Shown piece by piece: positions 8,843-17,600 of a stretch of DNA of 64,000 nt. A program made the translations under genes and the position numbers. The DNA is from Betaproteobacteria bacterium (lineage in GTDB: Bacteria; Pseudomonadota; Gammaproteobacteria; Burkholderiales; Casimicrobiaceae), in NCBI GenBank assembly GCA_013298145.1, contig JAAFJO010000010.1:20229-84228 (forward strand). Direction: 5' to 3'. The notes below the pieces were generated by a model, which saw only the letters and a list, made by a program, of their open reading frames with translations, searched no databases and was not told the origin of the DNA. Numbering within the stretch: position 1 is the first letter of the stretch; each line of letters begins with the position of its first letter.

Positions 8843-9012
8843 CTAGGGAAACGCTGAACAAGTCATGCGCGAGCATCGCATCGTCGGAGTTGGGCGATCT
8901 GAAACCCCAAAATTCTTCAACATAGCCCCGCTATGTCTCAGAATTTTGGGCTTCCAGCTCATCCCAATCCGCCGTGCGCTGCGTCACGCAGACTTATTCA
9001 GCGTTTCCCTAG
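8843..9012. repeat. MITE-like inverted-repeat element, copy 2 (complete)
   Basis: A 170-bp element with 22-bp terminal inverted repeats, left CTAGGGAAACGCTGAACAAGTC and right GACTTATTCAGCGTTTCCCTAG, one mismatch. The centre is an inner hairpin: CCAAAATTCT at 8907-8916 pairs with AGAATTTTGG at 8940-8949, with CATAG/CTATG inside. The terminal CTAG on each side could be a 4-bp target duplication of the kind IS5-group elements make. No transposase is encoded. The right end is translated as the last residues of tsaD. It also separates the convergent plsY and tsaD genes and could act as a two-way terminator. Confidence 0.88.
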
Positions 9013-10114
9013 GCTTCGTAAGCTCGGCTAGATTCCAGCGCGGGCGCACATTCACATCGTATTCATGCCGCGCCTCGGCCAAGCGCAGCGCGCCCACATG
9101 CGCGATCATCGCTCCGTTATCGGTACACAAGGCAAGCGGTGGATAGAACACGTCGGCGCCGCGTCGAGCCATCGCGGTCGTGAGCGATTCGCGAAGCTTT
9201 TGGTTGGCCCCCACCCCGCCCGCTACGACTAACTGCGAAAGCCCCGTTTCGTCGAGCGCTCTGAGCGACTTGCTCACAAGGCAATCAACGATTGCCGCCT
9301 CAACGCTCGCAGCCAGATCTGCGCGGCGTGGGTGATCGACGGGCAGCATCGGTTGCGGCGTTGAAATGGCCCCGCGCGCCGGGAGCGCCGTCCCGGTGAG
9401 ATGCCGCACTTCATTGGCAACCGCGGTTTTGAGCCCCGCAAAACTGAAATTCAGATCACCCGAGTGAAGTAAGGGGCGCGGGATGGAAAACGCTTTCGGA
9501 TCGCCCGATTGTGCAAGCTTCGCAAGAAGCGGCCCGCCCGGGTACGCAAGGCCGAGGAGCTTCGCCGATTTGTCAAACGCTTCACCCGCGGCGTCGTCGA
9601 TGGTGTCACCTAAAAGTGAATAAGCTCCAACGCCGTCAGCCCGCATCAATTGGGTGTGACCGCCAGAAACAAGCAATACCAAGAATGGAAAATTCGGTCG
9701 TTCGTCCGCAAGTAACGGGGACAAGAGATGCGCTTCCATATGATGGGTGCGGATCGTTGGCTTTCCCCATGCGTACGCGAGCGCCGCCGCAAGCTGCGCC
9801 CCCACGAGCAGTGCGCCCGCTAAACCGGGCCCTTGTGTGTAAGCAATTGCTTCGATGCAATCGCCGGTTGCGTCTGCATCAGTTAATACTCGATCAACGA
9901 GGGAGAGCCCGTACTTGATGTGATCTCGGCTCGCTAGCTCGGGCACCACGCCGCCGTAGGGCGCGTGCAATGCAATCTGTGAATTGAGTGCCTCGGCAAC
10001 GATTTCGTGACGGTCAAGATCAAACAGCGCCACGCCCGTTTCGTCGCACGAAGACTCGATCCCGAGCACTAATCTGCGCCTTGGAACGGGGTGGGGGCTT
10101 CCGGAAGTAATCAT
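8984..10114 (-). CDS. tsaD: tRNA N6-threonylcarbamoyladenosine synthase subunit TsaD
   Basis: Transfers the threonylcarbamoyl group to A37 of ANN-decoding tRNAs, with TsaB, TsaC and TsaE; cytoplasmic. 376 aa, somewhat long for the family (about 340). Motifs are LGIESSCDETGVALFD near the N-terminus, HMEAHLLSPLL with the metal-binding histidines, LVSGGHTQLM, FSFAGLKTAV and VAGGVGANQKLR, and CTDNGAMIAHVGALR. The last nine codons (PRETLNKSA) and the stop TGA are read from the terminal repeat of the MITE-like element at 8843-9012, so the natural C-terminus has been replaced or extended. Confidence 0.93.
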   Translation of the reverse strand: MITSGSPHPVPRRRLVLGIESSCDETGVALFDLDRHEIVAEALNSQIALHAPYGGVVPELASRDHIKYGLSLVDRVLTDADATGDCIEAIAYTQGPGLAGALLVGAQLAAALAYAWGKPTIRTHHMEAHLLSPLLADERPNFPFLVLLVSGGHTQLMRADGVGAYSLLGDTIDDAAGEAFDKSAKLLGLAYPGGPLLAKLAQSGDPKAFSIPRPLLHSGDLNFSFAGLKTAVANEVRHLTGTALPARGAISTPQPMLPVDHPRRADLAASVEAAIVDCLVSKSLRALDETGLSQLVVAGGVGANQKLRESLTTAMARRGADVFYPPLALCTDNGAMIAHVGALRLAEARHEYDVNVRPRWNLAELTKPRETLNKSA

Positions 10115-10195
10115 TTAGCGTTATATTATCGGACTACTCAGCAGATTCTTCGCTTCGAACATTCCGAAGCGGGCACGGCAAGGCACACATCCAAC

Positions 10196-10405
10196 ATGAT
10201 TATTAAAGTCCGCGAAAACGAACCGTTTGAAGCCGCAATGCGCCGTTTCAAGCGCTCTATCGAAAAAACTGGTCTCCTGACCGATCTGCGCGCACGCGAG
10301 GCTTACGAAAAGCCAACCACCGAGCGTAAGCGCAAACACGCCGCCGCCTGCAAGCGCCACTATAAGCGCATTCGCAGCATGCAGCTGCCCCCGAAGCTTT
10401 ACTAA
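10196..10405 (+). CDS. rpsU: 30S ribosomal protein S21
   Basis: Small-subunit protein of 69 aa that helps initiation on natural mRNAs. The sequence starts MIIKVRENEPFEAAMRRFKR, and its basic C-terminal half (TERKRKHAAACKRHYKRIRS) is typical. The frame is open from 10091, but ATG 10196 is the family start. It is divergent from tsaD, the usual arrangement, and followed by yqeY. The dnaG and rpoD genes that often come next are not here. Confidence 0.96.
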   Translation: MIIKVRENEPFEAAMRRFKRSIEKTGLLTDLRAREAYEKPTTERKRKHAAACKRHYKRIRSMQLPPKLY

Positions 10406-10441
10406 CCGAATACGCTAGCCTCGCTGGGTAGATTTGGTCGT

Positions 10442-10463
10442 TGCGGCTCCTGCGGGAGCCGCA
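10442..10463 (+). terminator. Hairpin between rpsU and yqeY
   Basis: TGCGGCTCC and GGAGCCGCA form a perfect 9-bp stem around a 4-base loop, 37 bases after rpsU. There is no clean T-run, only TCATTTGTACATTT afterwards, so it may be a weak terminator or a processing/stability hairpin that makes rpsU mRNA more abundant than yqeY. Confidence 0.5.
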
Positions 10464-10499
10464 GTCATTTGTACATTTGATTTTTCACGGAGCGCTTCG

Positions 10500-10952
10500 A
10501 TGAGCCTCAAAGACACCATCACCAACGACATGAAATCCGCAATGAAAGCGGGCGAAAGCGCCAAGCTTGGCACGATTCGCATGTTGCTCGCGGCCATGAA
10601 GCAGCGCGAAGTGGATGAGCGCATCACGCTTTCCGACACCGACATCATTGCGCTGGTCGAGAAAGCAATCAAGCAACGCAAAGAATCGATCGCACAGTTC
10701 ACAGCGGGCAATCGTGCTGATTTGGTTGAAAAAGAAGAGGCTGAGTTGAAGGTGCTCGCCGCCTACATGCCCGCACAGATGACTGACGCGGATATTGAAG
10801 TTGCGGTGAAAGCCGCAGTTGCCGAAGTCGCGGCAACCGGCGTTTCAGGCAATGCCGCGATGGGCAAAGTAATGGCGATCGTAAAGCCAAAACTTGCGGG
10901 AAAAGCCGACATGACTGTCGTCTCTGCGAAAGTGAGGGCGGCGCTCGCCTGA
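10500..10952 (+). CDS. yqeY: GatB/YqeY domain-containing protein
   Basis: Cytoplasmic protein of 150 aa, homologous to the tRNA-binding tail domain of GatB but standing alone. Seen are MSLKDTITNDMKSAMKAGES, LGTIRMLLAAMKQREVDER, AIKQRKESIAQFTAGNR, EKEEAELKVLAAYMPAQM and the C-terminal GNAAMGKVMAIVKPKLAGKADM, all family hallmarks. Its role is not established; it is often found beside rpsU, as here. The frame is open from 10434, but ATG 10500, behind a CACGGAG Shine-Dalgarno, starts the conserved part. Confidence 0.9.
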   Translation: MSLKDTITNDMKSAMKAGESAKLGTIRMLLAAMKQREVDERITLSDTDIIALVEKAIKQRKESIAQFTAGNRADLVEKEEAELKVLAAYMPAQMTDADIEVAVKAAVAEVAATGVSGNAAMGKVMAIVKPKLAGKADMTVVSAKVRAALA

Positions 10953-10971
10953 CGTAACGCACACCTCGCCG

Positions 10972-11418
10972 ATGCTTACTTATGCAGCGGTCGCGCTTGA
11001 AGACTGTGAAGCGCTCGCCGATTTGCGCGCAGCCGCGATGGAGGAAAGCCTTTCGCGGCTTGGTCGCTTTGATCGCAATCGCGCGCGTCAGCGCTTTATC
11101 AACGGATTCGACCCACCGAACTCGCGTCATCTGCTCTGGAATGGCGAGCGCGCCGGGCTTATTGTGGTCACGCGATCGGCTCACGCAATCACGCTCGAAA
11201 GTCTCTATCTTTATCCGCGATTTCATGGTCTGGGGATCGGCTCAACGGCGCTCCACGCGCTCTGTTCCGAGGCTGATCGCGCGCAGCTTCCTATCGCTGT
11301 GGTCGTGTTGAAAGATAGCGATGCCATTCGACTCTATGAGCGATTCGGATTTCGCTTTCAACGTATCGATGATGTGGATTGCAGCTACGTGCGAATGCCG
11401 CAGAGCGGGGCGCTCTAA
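10972..11418 (+). CDS. GNAT-family N-acetyltransferase
   Basis: 148 aa. The acetyl-CoA-binding motif A is seen as LESLYLYPRFHGLGIGSTALHALCSEA near residues 75-100 (R/Q-x-x-G-x-G/A pattern as RFHGLGIGS), followed by the motif B strand LPIAVVVLKDSDAIRLYERFGFRF. The substrate is unknown. It starts 19 bases after yqeY on the same strand and may share its transcript. Confidence 0.8.
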   Translation: MLTYAAVALEDCEALADLRAAAMEESLSRLGRFDRNRARQRFINGFDPPNSRHLLWNGERAGLIVVTRSAHAITLESLYLYPRFHGLGIGSTALHALCSEADRAQLPIAVVVLKDSDAIRLYERFGFRFQRIDDVDCSYVRMPQSGAL

Positions 11419-11460
11419 ACCCGTTGCGTTGACGCTGCAAACAGCGCTTAACATCCACAC

Positions 11461-12645
11461 ATGATGAATCGCTATCTAGCGTCGGGCTTCCTTCTCGTTT
11501 TGCTGACGGTTGGCTGCACCACGCTCATCACTCAGAGCACGAATGTGAATTACGACGCTTCGAAAAAGCATCACACGGCCGAAGGCTTTCGCAACAATTA
11601 CCCGCATCCGACCGACCAGAACTTCTGGAAGTGGCAGTGGGAGCGGCTCACGCAAAACACGGTTGCGAAAGCGCCAGCGGCAGGGTGGGCGAGCGTGTTG
11701 CCAAGCGTGAAGCCAGACGTTACTTTCCTGAAAGCCAATCGCAGCGAACGCACGATCACCTGGCTCGGCCACGCGACGGTGTTGCTGCAAGTGGATGGGG
11801 TCAACATCATCACCGATCCGGTGTTTTCAGCGCGCACCGCACCTGTGCAATTTGCAGGGCCGAAGCGCGAAGTGCCGTTCATGGTGACGCCCGATGAGTT
11901 GCCGGAGATCGACGTCGTTTTTGTTTCGCACAATCACTACGATCATCTCGATGAAGGCAGCATTCTCGATTTCAAAACGCGCTTCCCCAAAGCCACCTAT
12001 CTCATCCCGATCGGACTCAAGCCCTGGTTCACTGCGCGCGGCGTGACGAACGTGCGCGAACTCGATTGGTGGGATTCGATTGAGCTCGCCGGGCTTAAGT
12101 ACACGTTCACGCCCGCGCAGCACTGGAGCAAACGCACTCTTAATGACACCAACCGTTCGTTGTGGGGAGGAATTGTGGTTGAGGCGCGGCGAAACAACTT
12201 CCCTCCCCTTCAAGGGGAGGGGCAGGGTGGGGATAGTTTTCGCCTACCCGGTAATCAACCGAACACCTTCCCCCACCCCGCCGCCCCCTTGAAGGAGGAG
12301 GAGCCAATGTGGCGCTTCATCTACACCGGCGACACCGGCTACAGCCAAGACTTCAAAGACATCGCGGCGCGATTCCCTGAAGGTTTCGATTGGGCAGCGA
12401 TTCCGATTGGCGCGTACGAGCCCCGCTGGTTCATGCGCGCGCAGCACGTGAACCCCGATGAAAGCGTGCAAGTCTTCCAAGATTTGCGCGCAAAAGCAGC
12501 GCTTTCCGTGCACTGGGGCACCTGGATGCTGACCGACGAAGCGCTCGATCAGCCGCCCAAAGATTTGAGCATCGCGCTTAAAAAATATGGCGTTGATCCC
12601 GCCCGATTTCATGTGTTCAAAAACGGCGAGTCGCGAAAAATCTAA
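11461..12645 (+). CDS. Metallo-beta-lactamase-fold lipoprotein (NAPE-PLD/UlaG-like hydrolase)
   Basis: 394 aa. A lipoprotein signal ends at the lipobox LTVGC (Cys19). The MBL metal motif is SHNHYDHLDE near residue 155, with ITWLGHATVLLQVDGVNIITDP before it and PAQHWSKRTLNDTNRSLWGG and IYTGDTGYSQ after it. This is the pattern of N-acylphosphatidylethanolamine phospholipase D-like proteins of bacteria. Residues about 244-281 (between VVEARRNN and MWRFIYTGD) are encoded by an inserted CCCTCCCC-type palindrome; homologues would be expected to pass directly between those two strands. Substrate unknown; the fold is certain, the reaction is not. Confidence 0.85.
   Translation: MMNRYLASGFLLVLLTVGCTTLITQSTNVNYDASKKHHTAEGFRNNYPHPTDQNFWKWQWERLTQNTVAKAPAAGWASVLPSVKPDVTFLKANRSERTITWLGHATVLLQVDGVNIITDPVFSARTAPVQFAGPKREVPFMVTPDELPEIDVVFVSHNHYDHLDEGSILDFKTRFPKATYLIPIGLKPWFTARGVTNVRELDWWDSIELAGLKYTFTPAQHWSKRTLNDTNRSLWGGIVVEARRNNFPPLQGEGQGGDSFRLPGNQPNTFPHPAAPLKEEEPMWRFIYTGDTGYSQDFKDIAARFPEGFDWAAIPIGAYEPRWFMRAQHVNPDESVQVFQDLRAKAALSVHWGTWMLTDEALDQPPKDLSIALKKYGVDPARFHVFKNGESRKI
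12201..12303. repeat. Palindromic repeat inside coding sequence (CCCTCCCCTTCAAGGGGAGGG family)
   Basis: Two palindromic cores, CCTCCCCTTCAAGGGGAGG at 12202-12220 and CCCCCTTGAAGGAGG at 12284-12298, are arranged as inverted arms around about 50 bases. The same arms occur at 34871-34943 and 50436-50539. Here the element lies within the MBL-fold gene and keeps its frame, encoding PPLQGEGQGG and PHPAAPLKEEE. Confidence 0.85.
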
Positions 12646-12708
12646 CCGGTCACGTTGTGCGCGCAGCCCCTGTCTCATCGGGGCTAAAGCCAGATTTAAC
12701 GCTAAGGT

Positions 12709-13578
12709 TTACTCTGCGCGTGCAGCTAGGCGCCGGGGATGTTCTTCAAACACCGCTCGCAACATCGCTGGATCGCTTGCGACCATAGCGCTCTTTACCG
12801 TTTCGTAATTACCGTTGCCGTCCACAAGGCGCTTGGCTGTAAAGACGTCTGTTGTTGTGCTTGACGAGGAGTATTGCCATGCCCCGTCCATCTCGTTGCC
12901 GTGCCATTTAACTAGCGCTATGAAGCGCGTTGATCCGGTTGACGTTATGGCGATGCATAGCACATAACCCGCAGCCGCACCGCTAGTTTGCAGCTCGCAG
13001 CCGTAACGACCGTCGGAACTTACGGCAATGCCGTTGCCACCTGAACTGGGGCTTAGCTTCGTCGTAAGCACTGTGTAATCAGCAAAGGCTGTACTGACTG
13101 AAGTAGCAACGCGCGTCCATACCCAAAGCCCGTAAAGCCCATCGGGTGCGGCGGGCCATGTCACAGGGCCTTTGAAAAACGCTTTCCGCGATTCTCCGGG
13201 CAAAGTCACAAAGCCCGTTGTGCTGCTCGTAAACTCAAAAAACGCTGTGCCTTTGTTTGCACGTTGCCGCCCACTCGTAGGCACGCAACCTAAACAGGTT
13301 CCGCCTTCTGGCTCAAGCAACGCGACGGAAGCCGTATTGTTAGCCGTCATCGGTGCAGCGCCTACATAGAAAGTAGGTGCGCCCGTGTTGGTGTATGCGT
13401 ACATCGTGACCACCAAAAAGCCTTGGCTTGTTTCTAGATTAAACGCCCGACCAACGGCGAGATTTGTCTCTGCGTTAAGGCCCCATAGGCCGTTGACGGG
13501 CTTCGTCGTATTCGCGTGGGCTGCGCTTAAAAATGCAAGAAAGAGGGCCGCTAAACACCGCCATAGGTTCGAGATCAC
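12709..13578 (-). CDS. Secreted protein of unknown function with repeated GxW/G-F-x-L-E modules
   Basis: About 289 aa from GTG 13578, chosen because AAAGGA lies 8 bases upstream and a clean signal peptide follows (VISNLWRCLAALFLAFLSAAHA); the frame is open further, to 13638. The mature part begins with VNGLWGLNAETNLAVGRAFNLE, then LVVTMYAYTNTGAPTFYVGAAP and GGTCLGC, the pattern of a family of proteobacterial secreted proteins built from GLW…GRGFNIE…Y…G.PTWY modules. A second, weaker module begins at DGLYGLWVWTR. I do not know its function. It is convergent with the MBL-fold gene. Confidence 0.65.
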   Translation of the reverse strand: MISNLWRCLAALFLAFLSAAHANTTKPVNGLWGLNAETNLAVGRAFNLETSQGFLVVTMYAYTNTGAPTFYVGAAPMTANNTASVALLEPEGGTCLGCVPTSGRQRANKGTAFFEFTSSTTGFVTLPGESRKAFFKGPVTWPAAPDGLYGLWVWTRVATSVSTAFADYTVLTTKLSPSSGGNGIAVSSDGRYGCELQTSGAAAGYVLCIAITSTGSTRFIALVKWHGNEMDGAWQYSSSSTTTDVFTAKRLVDGNGNYETVKSAMVASDPAMLRAVFEEHPRRLAARAE

Positions 13579-13898
13579 AAAACATCCTTTTGGATAAATT
13601 ACAGAAGAGGGTAGAGCCCTATACCCGCGTGATTTCAAAGTCTCCCGATTCGTCGCTATTTAGTCACGGCAGCTACAGCCGTAAATCATTGTTTATTGGA
13701 ATAGTAAGGTGTGCGCGATTCCAGGTCTTCAAAAGCGGCGAATCGCGAAAGATATCGCCAGTAACTTCGCTCAGTAAGTCCCGCTTAATTGTGGATAAGG
13801 GGCCAAAATAAACAAAATCAAGCGACCCTGTGAACACTGTTTAGCCCCAATTTAACCAGGGGTAAACAGATTTAATTGCTGAGAAAGTAGAGATCGTC
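13579..13898. other. Intergenic region with a decayed copy of the MBL-gene 3' end
   Basis: 320 bases. At 13712-13754 the sequence GCGCGATTCCAGGTCTTCAA and its continuation matches about 35 of 43 bases of the end of the MBL-fold gene (12601-12643) and reads ARFQVFKSGESRKI against ARFHVFKNGESRKI. The secreted-protein gene therefore lies between two copies of this tail. Nothing else was recognised. Confidence 0.6.
13712..13754 (+). pseudogene. Remnant of the 3' end of an MBL-fold gene
   Basis: A short duplicated tail with no start, no upstream domain and no stop at the matching place (the frame runs on to 13811). It lies on the same strand as the intact copy ending at 12645. Confidence 0.5.
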
Positions 13899-14261
13899 AT
13901 GCTGAACGCTATCGAATCCGTTGTCTTCTTTGTGAACGACATTCACGATGCGGCTCGCTGGTATGCGGCGCTGTTCGGGCTCACTGCAGATGACGTGCAA
14001 TACGAAAACCCGAACTACGCGTTCATTCAAGCGCCGGGGCTGTTGATTGGATTTCATCCGGCGGATGCGAAATGCCCCGGCGGCATCGGCGGCACTACGA
14101 GCTATTGGTCAGTTGACGATTTGGAGCAAGTGAAAACTCACTTGATCGCCAATGGCGCAACGCTGCATCGAGGCCCGGGGAATACGGATTTGGGCGCTCG
14201 CGTGTGCATGCTGATTGATCCGTTTGGCAATACGCTCGGGCTGCACCAAGCGGCGAAGTAG
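13899..14261 (+). CDS. VOC-family (glyoxalase/bleomycin-resistance-like) protein
   Basis: 120 aa, one VOC domain of two beta-alpha-beta-beta-beta modules. Seen are VVFFVNDIHDAARWYAALFGL at the start and VCMLIDPFGNTLGLHQ at the end, the latter carrying the typical D-P-x-G-N turn of this superfamily. Usually such proteins dimerise and bind a metal ion. Substrate unknown. The stop is followed after 6 bases by MITE-like copy 3. Confidence 0.85.
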   Translation: MLNAIESVVFFVNDIHDAARWYAALFGLTADDVQYENPNYAFIQAPGLLIGFHPADAKCPGGIGGTTSYWSVDDLEQVKTHLIANGATLHRGPGNTDLGARVCMLIDPFGNTLGLHQAAK

Positions 14262-14266
14262 ACGCT

Positions 14267-14349
14267 AGGTGTTGAAGAATTTTGGGGTTTCAGCTCGCCC
14301 AAGCCCGCCGATGCGATGGACGCGAGAGACTTGTTCAGCGTTTCCCTAA
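14267..14349. repeat. MITE-like element, half copy 3
   Basis: Matches the reverse complement of the left half of copy 2 nearly base for base: GTTGAAGAATTTTGGGGTTT, then CTCGCCCAAGCC, ending in the terminal repeat GACTTGTTCAGCGTTTCCCTAA (14328-14349). The other half is missing. The terminal TTAG (minus strand) supplies the TAG stop of the DUF1232 gene. Confidence 0.85.
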
Positions 14350-14663
14350 CTGTTGCGCTTGAAAAACACCTGCCGCGCCGCCCACGCAAGGATGCCGATG
14401 TCGTCGAGCCAACCGACGAGCGGAATCCAATCGGGCACCAGATCAAGCGGTGAGAGCACGTAGAGTAGCGCTAGCACGCCGATGACTACTCGTTTCCACG
14501 TGGGTCGGGAGCGTGCCGCGGCCGCGCCGCCTTTGCCGTGACCTGATTGCGAAGCTCCGGCGCGCTGCTCGGCGGACGCGCGCGCATCCCCGCGCACGTC
14601 TTCGCGCACGATGCGTTCGGGCACAGCATCGATGATGTGCGGTTCGCGGGCAGAGCTTGTCAT
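14346..14663 (-). CDS. DUF1232 (YkvA-like) membrane-associated protein
   Basis: 105 aa. A long Ala/Arg/Gly-rich disordered N-terminus (residues 1-50) is followed by the DUF1232 core VLALLYVLSPLDLVPDWIPLVGWLDDIGILAWAA with the hallmark SPxDLxPDxIPxxGxxDD. Function unknown; the family is predicted to sit in or on the membrane. The stop codon lies in the end of the repeat at 14267-14349. Confidence 0.85.
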   Translation of the reverse strand: MTSSAREPHIIDAVPERIVREDVRGDARASAEQRAGASQSGHGKGGAAAARSRPTWKRVVIGVLALLYVLSPLDLVPDWIPLVGWLDDIGILAWAARQVFFKRNS

Positions 14664-14675
14664 ATCTACGCTTTC

Positions 14676-17600
14676 CTACTTAACTGTGAGCGCCAACTGC
14701 GTGGGGACTTGTCCTGGCTTTACATTTTTTGCGGGGCTCGGCGCGGCGACACTAACGCGCGCCGAATCAAACTTGTTGACGCCGGTGAGCGTGTTCTGAA
14801 TCGCTTGTCCGCGAAGCGTGGCGAGCGCTTCGAATGCAAACTCAGGCACTGTTTGCTTGGACTTCAACAGCGCAAATAGTTCCGGGTAGTAATTCGCGCG
14901 AGCCTCGGCCACCCCTGAACGTCCGCGCTCGGTCACTCGTTCGCGCGCGCTCTGAATCAAGCCGGTGATTGCGTTCGCAGGCGGCGGCAGAAATTTGGCG
15001 CGAAGCTTGGTTGCATCGTCTCCCGCGTTTGCGGCAAGTTCGTCGAGGGCAGCCTGCACCTTGGGATCGGTGAACGAAATGATCAAGGGCTCATTGGGGC
15101 CGGGTGGCTTCAGCCCCGCACGCTTTCCGATCTCGATCTTCAAAATGTTGTCAGCGAGCGCATCGCGATCCGCAGCTCGGTCAAAGCGCGGTTCAACCGA
15201 AAGTTTGAGCGCCGGGCGCTTCTCAAGCGCGGTGGCGAGCTTTGCGAGCTTTTCACGCTCAGGTGGTAAGAGCCGCGCTTCGCCGGGCTCGAAAATCACG
15301 GCCTCAAATTCTTCGCCGCTACCACCGAGCAGCGCCCCGAGCGCACGAAACGGCGCAGTCGCGATTTTGCTGAGCACATTCACAATCGCTTTCCACACCA
15401 GCGAGCCGTAGCTAAATTGCGGATCGTCGAGCGATCCTTGCACCGGAATCCCCAAATCGATCATGCCGTTGCTGTCGCGCAAAAGCGCAATCGCAAGATC
15501 GAGCGGAAGGTTCGTTGCATCGGGCGAATCAACGCGATCACCCAGCTTGATGTTGTCAATGATGACTTGGTTTTCACCCTTCAACCGACGCGCCTCCACG
15601 CGATAGTCCAAATCGAGCGAGAGCTTGCCCGATTCAATCGTGCGGCCTGCAAATTTTCCGGAGTACGGCGTGAGTTTCGCCATTTCGAGATTGCGAAACG
15701 TGGCCTTCAGATCGGTGTACTGGCTTGCGCGCGCGGGCGCGACCGTGCCTGTGAGGCGCGCTAAACCAAACTGATCGACTTTGCCCTCAAGCGACACCTC
15801 GGCGCGCGACGCAAGCTCTGTGGAGAGCCCGACAATCAAACCCGAAAGATCAGAGATCCGCGTGCCAAACTGGGGGCGAAGCGAGAGGTCCGCAAACTCA
15901 ATGTCGCCGCCGGTCACTTGCACCCGAGCGATGCTGGACTTCAGGGTTGGCTCGGAGTCGCTGGGTAAAGGTGCGGGCGCTGGCGCTGGCGCAGCTGTAG
16001 CGGCGGACTCATTGGGTTTTGCTTCGCTACTTGCAGGCGCTGATTTAGCGCTGCCCGCTTTCGCGATTTGCGCGAGATTCACGCTGCGGTCTTCACCAAT
16101 CACGATCTTGCCGCGCGGTTGATCGAGTAGCAAATCAGCAAGCGCAATGGTAAGGCCGCTGGGCGAGACCGAGAGTTTCGCGTCAGTGGTCGAAAGTTCA
16201 GCCCACTGCGCAAAGGATGCGTTGTTCGTTTCATCGAGCAAATCCACATCGCGCAATGCGATCGCTGACTGCACGCGAAGTGTCTCGTTGTTTCCCGTCG
16301 TTGGCGAGAAGACCAGCGTGCCGCGCGCTGCTGCTTCGCCCTTCGCGAGCTTGAGCTTCGTGTTTTGATTCAAATAGGCTGAGTACGCGGGCAATGCGAC
16401 TTTTTCTAGCGTGTATTCGAGTTCGCCTGCGCCTTTTTGCTGATCGAAGCGAAGCTTCGTTTGCAGCGAGCCGCCGTTCGCAATCGTCGCGCTCGCATTT
16501 GCAACAATCGGTTGCGCGCTGCTCACGACAAACTTATCAACATTCACGCGCACGCTCTGCAGCGTATGCACCTGCGGCGTGGGAAGAGTCGTGTCGCTTA
16601 GTGTGATGCGGCCGTCGGTGAGTGTGATGCCCGCAAGCGTTGTAATGAATGCGTCCGCGCCCTTTACGGCAACGTCGCTCGGCGGAAGCGGTTTGTCCGC
16701 GGGCTTTTTAGCGCCTGCACTCGCGAACTTTTTGCCGAGATCAATGCCGCCTTGAGCGAGTGTGGCGTCGAGCTGCGCGGCTACGATTTCGAACCTCGGT
16801 AGATCGAGTTTGTTCTGTTCGCTTGAGTACGAAAACGGCGCTGCGTTCACCGATTTGATCGAGAGCCAAGCCGGCACGCTCGTTTCATCGCGAACGCTCA
16901 CCTCACGCAATCGAACACGTTTCGCATCCACCGTGAATGCACTTTGTTTACCCAGGCGAATCTTTGCGCCAACCGCCACATCAATCAGCCCACTGGCTAC
17001 CTGCGGCATGGCCAGACTCGCGTCGCTGAAGCTGAGTTTGGCGTCGTTAGTTTCGAGCTCACCTAATTCAAGCGTCCATATGGGCGATGGGCCGAGCTGT
17101 GCCGGTGCGGTTTTTTGCGCGGGTTGCGGCGCTTCATCCGTCGAAAACGGCAATACAACTCGTCCGTTTGACGCCCTATTTAATTGGGCGATGAGTGAAT
17201 CCAATTTCAAACGCGGGATAACAATTTTACGTTCAGCTACCCCCAATAAAACGGGCGCTTCCGTCGTAAGGCTATTAAACGAAATGCTCTGCTTCGTAGC
17301 GCCGCGCGCGAGCACCGTGCCGTCGTTTAGCACGAGCTTGAGCGGCTCGACGGCGAACACGGTCTGCGGGGTGTTGGTGTGGGTCTCAGTGCGCGCGAAC
17401 GATAGCGAAAGCGGCGTAACGCTCGCTCGCGCCAGCGTCAATTCGTCGCTGCCCTGTGTTGCTTTGAGCTGATCAACCGTGAGGGTGCCGCCGCCCATCC
17501 CGAGTGCGAAAAAATCAGTGCCAAATGCGGCGGTGTAGTTGGCTTGCAATGAGGCGGTGCCAGAAAGGGGGACGGGCAGCGCGATGCCCGTCATCGCAGA

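Noticed and set aside
13533..13811. 92-codon open frame after the secreted-protein gene
   Set aside because: Overlaps the start of the opposite gene; its only similarity is the short MBL tail remnant.
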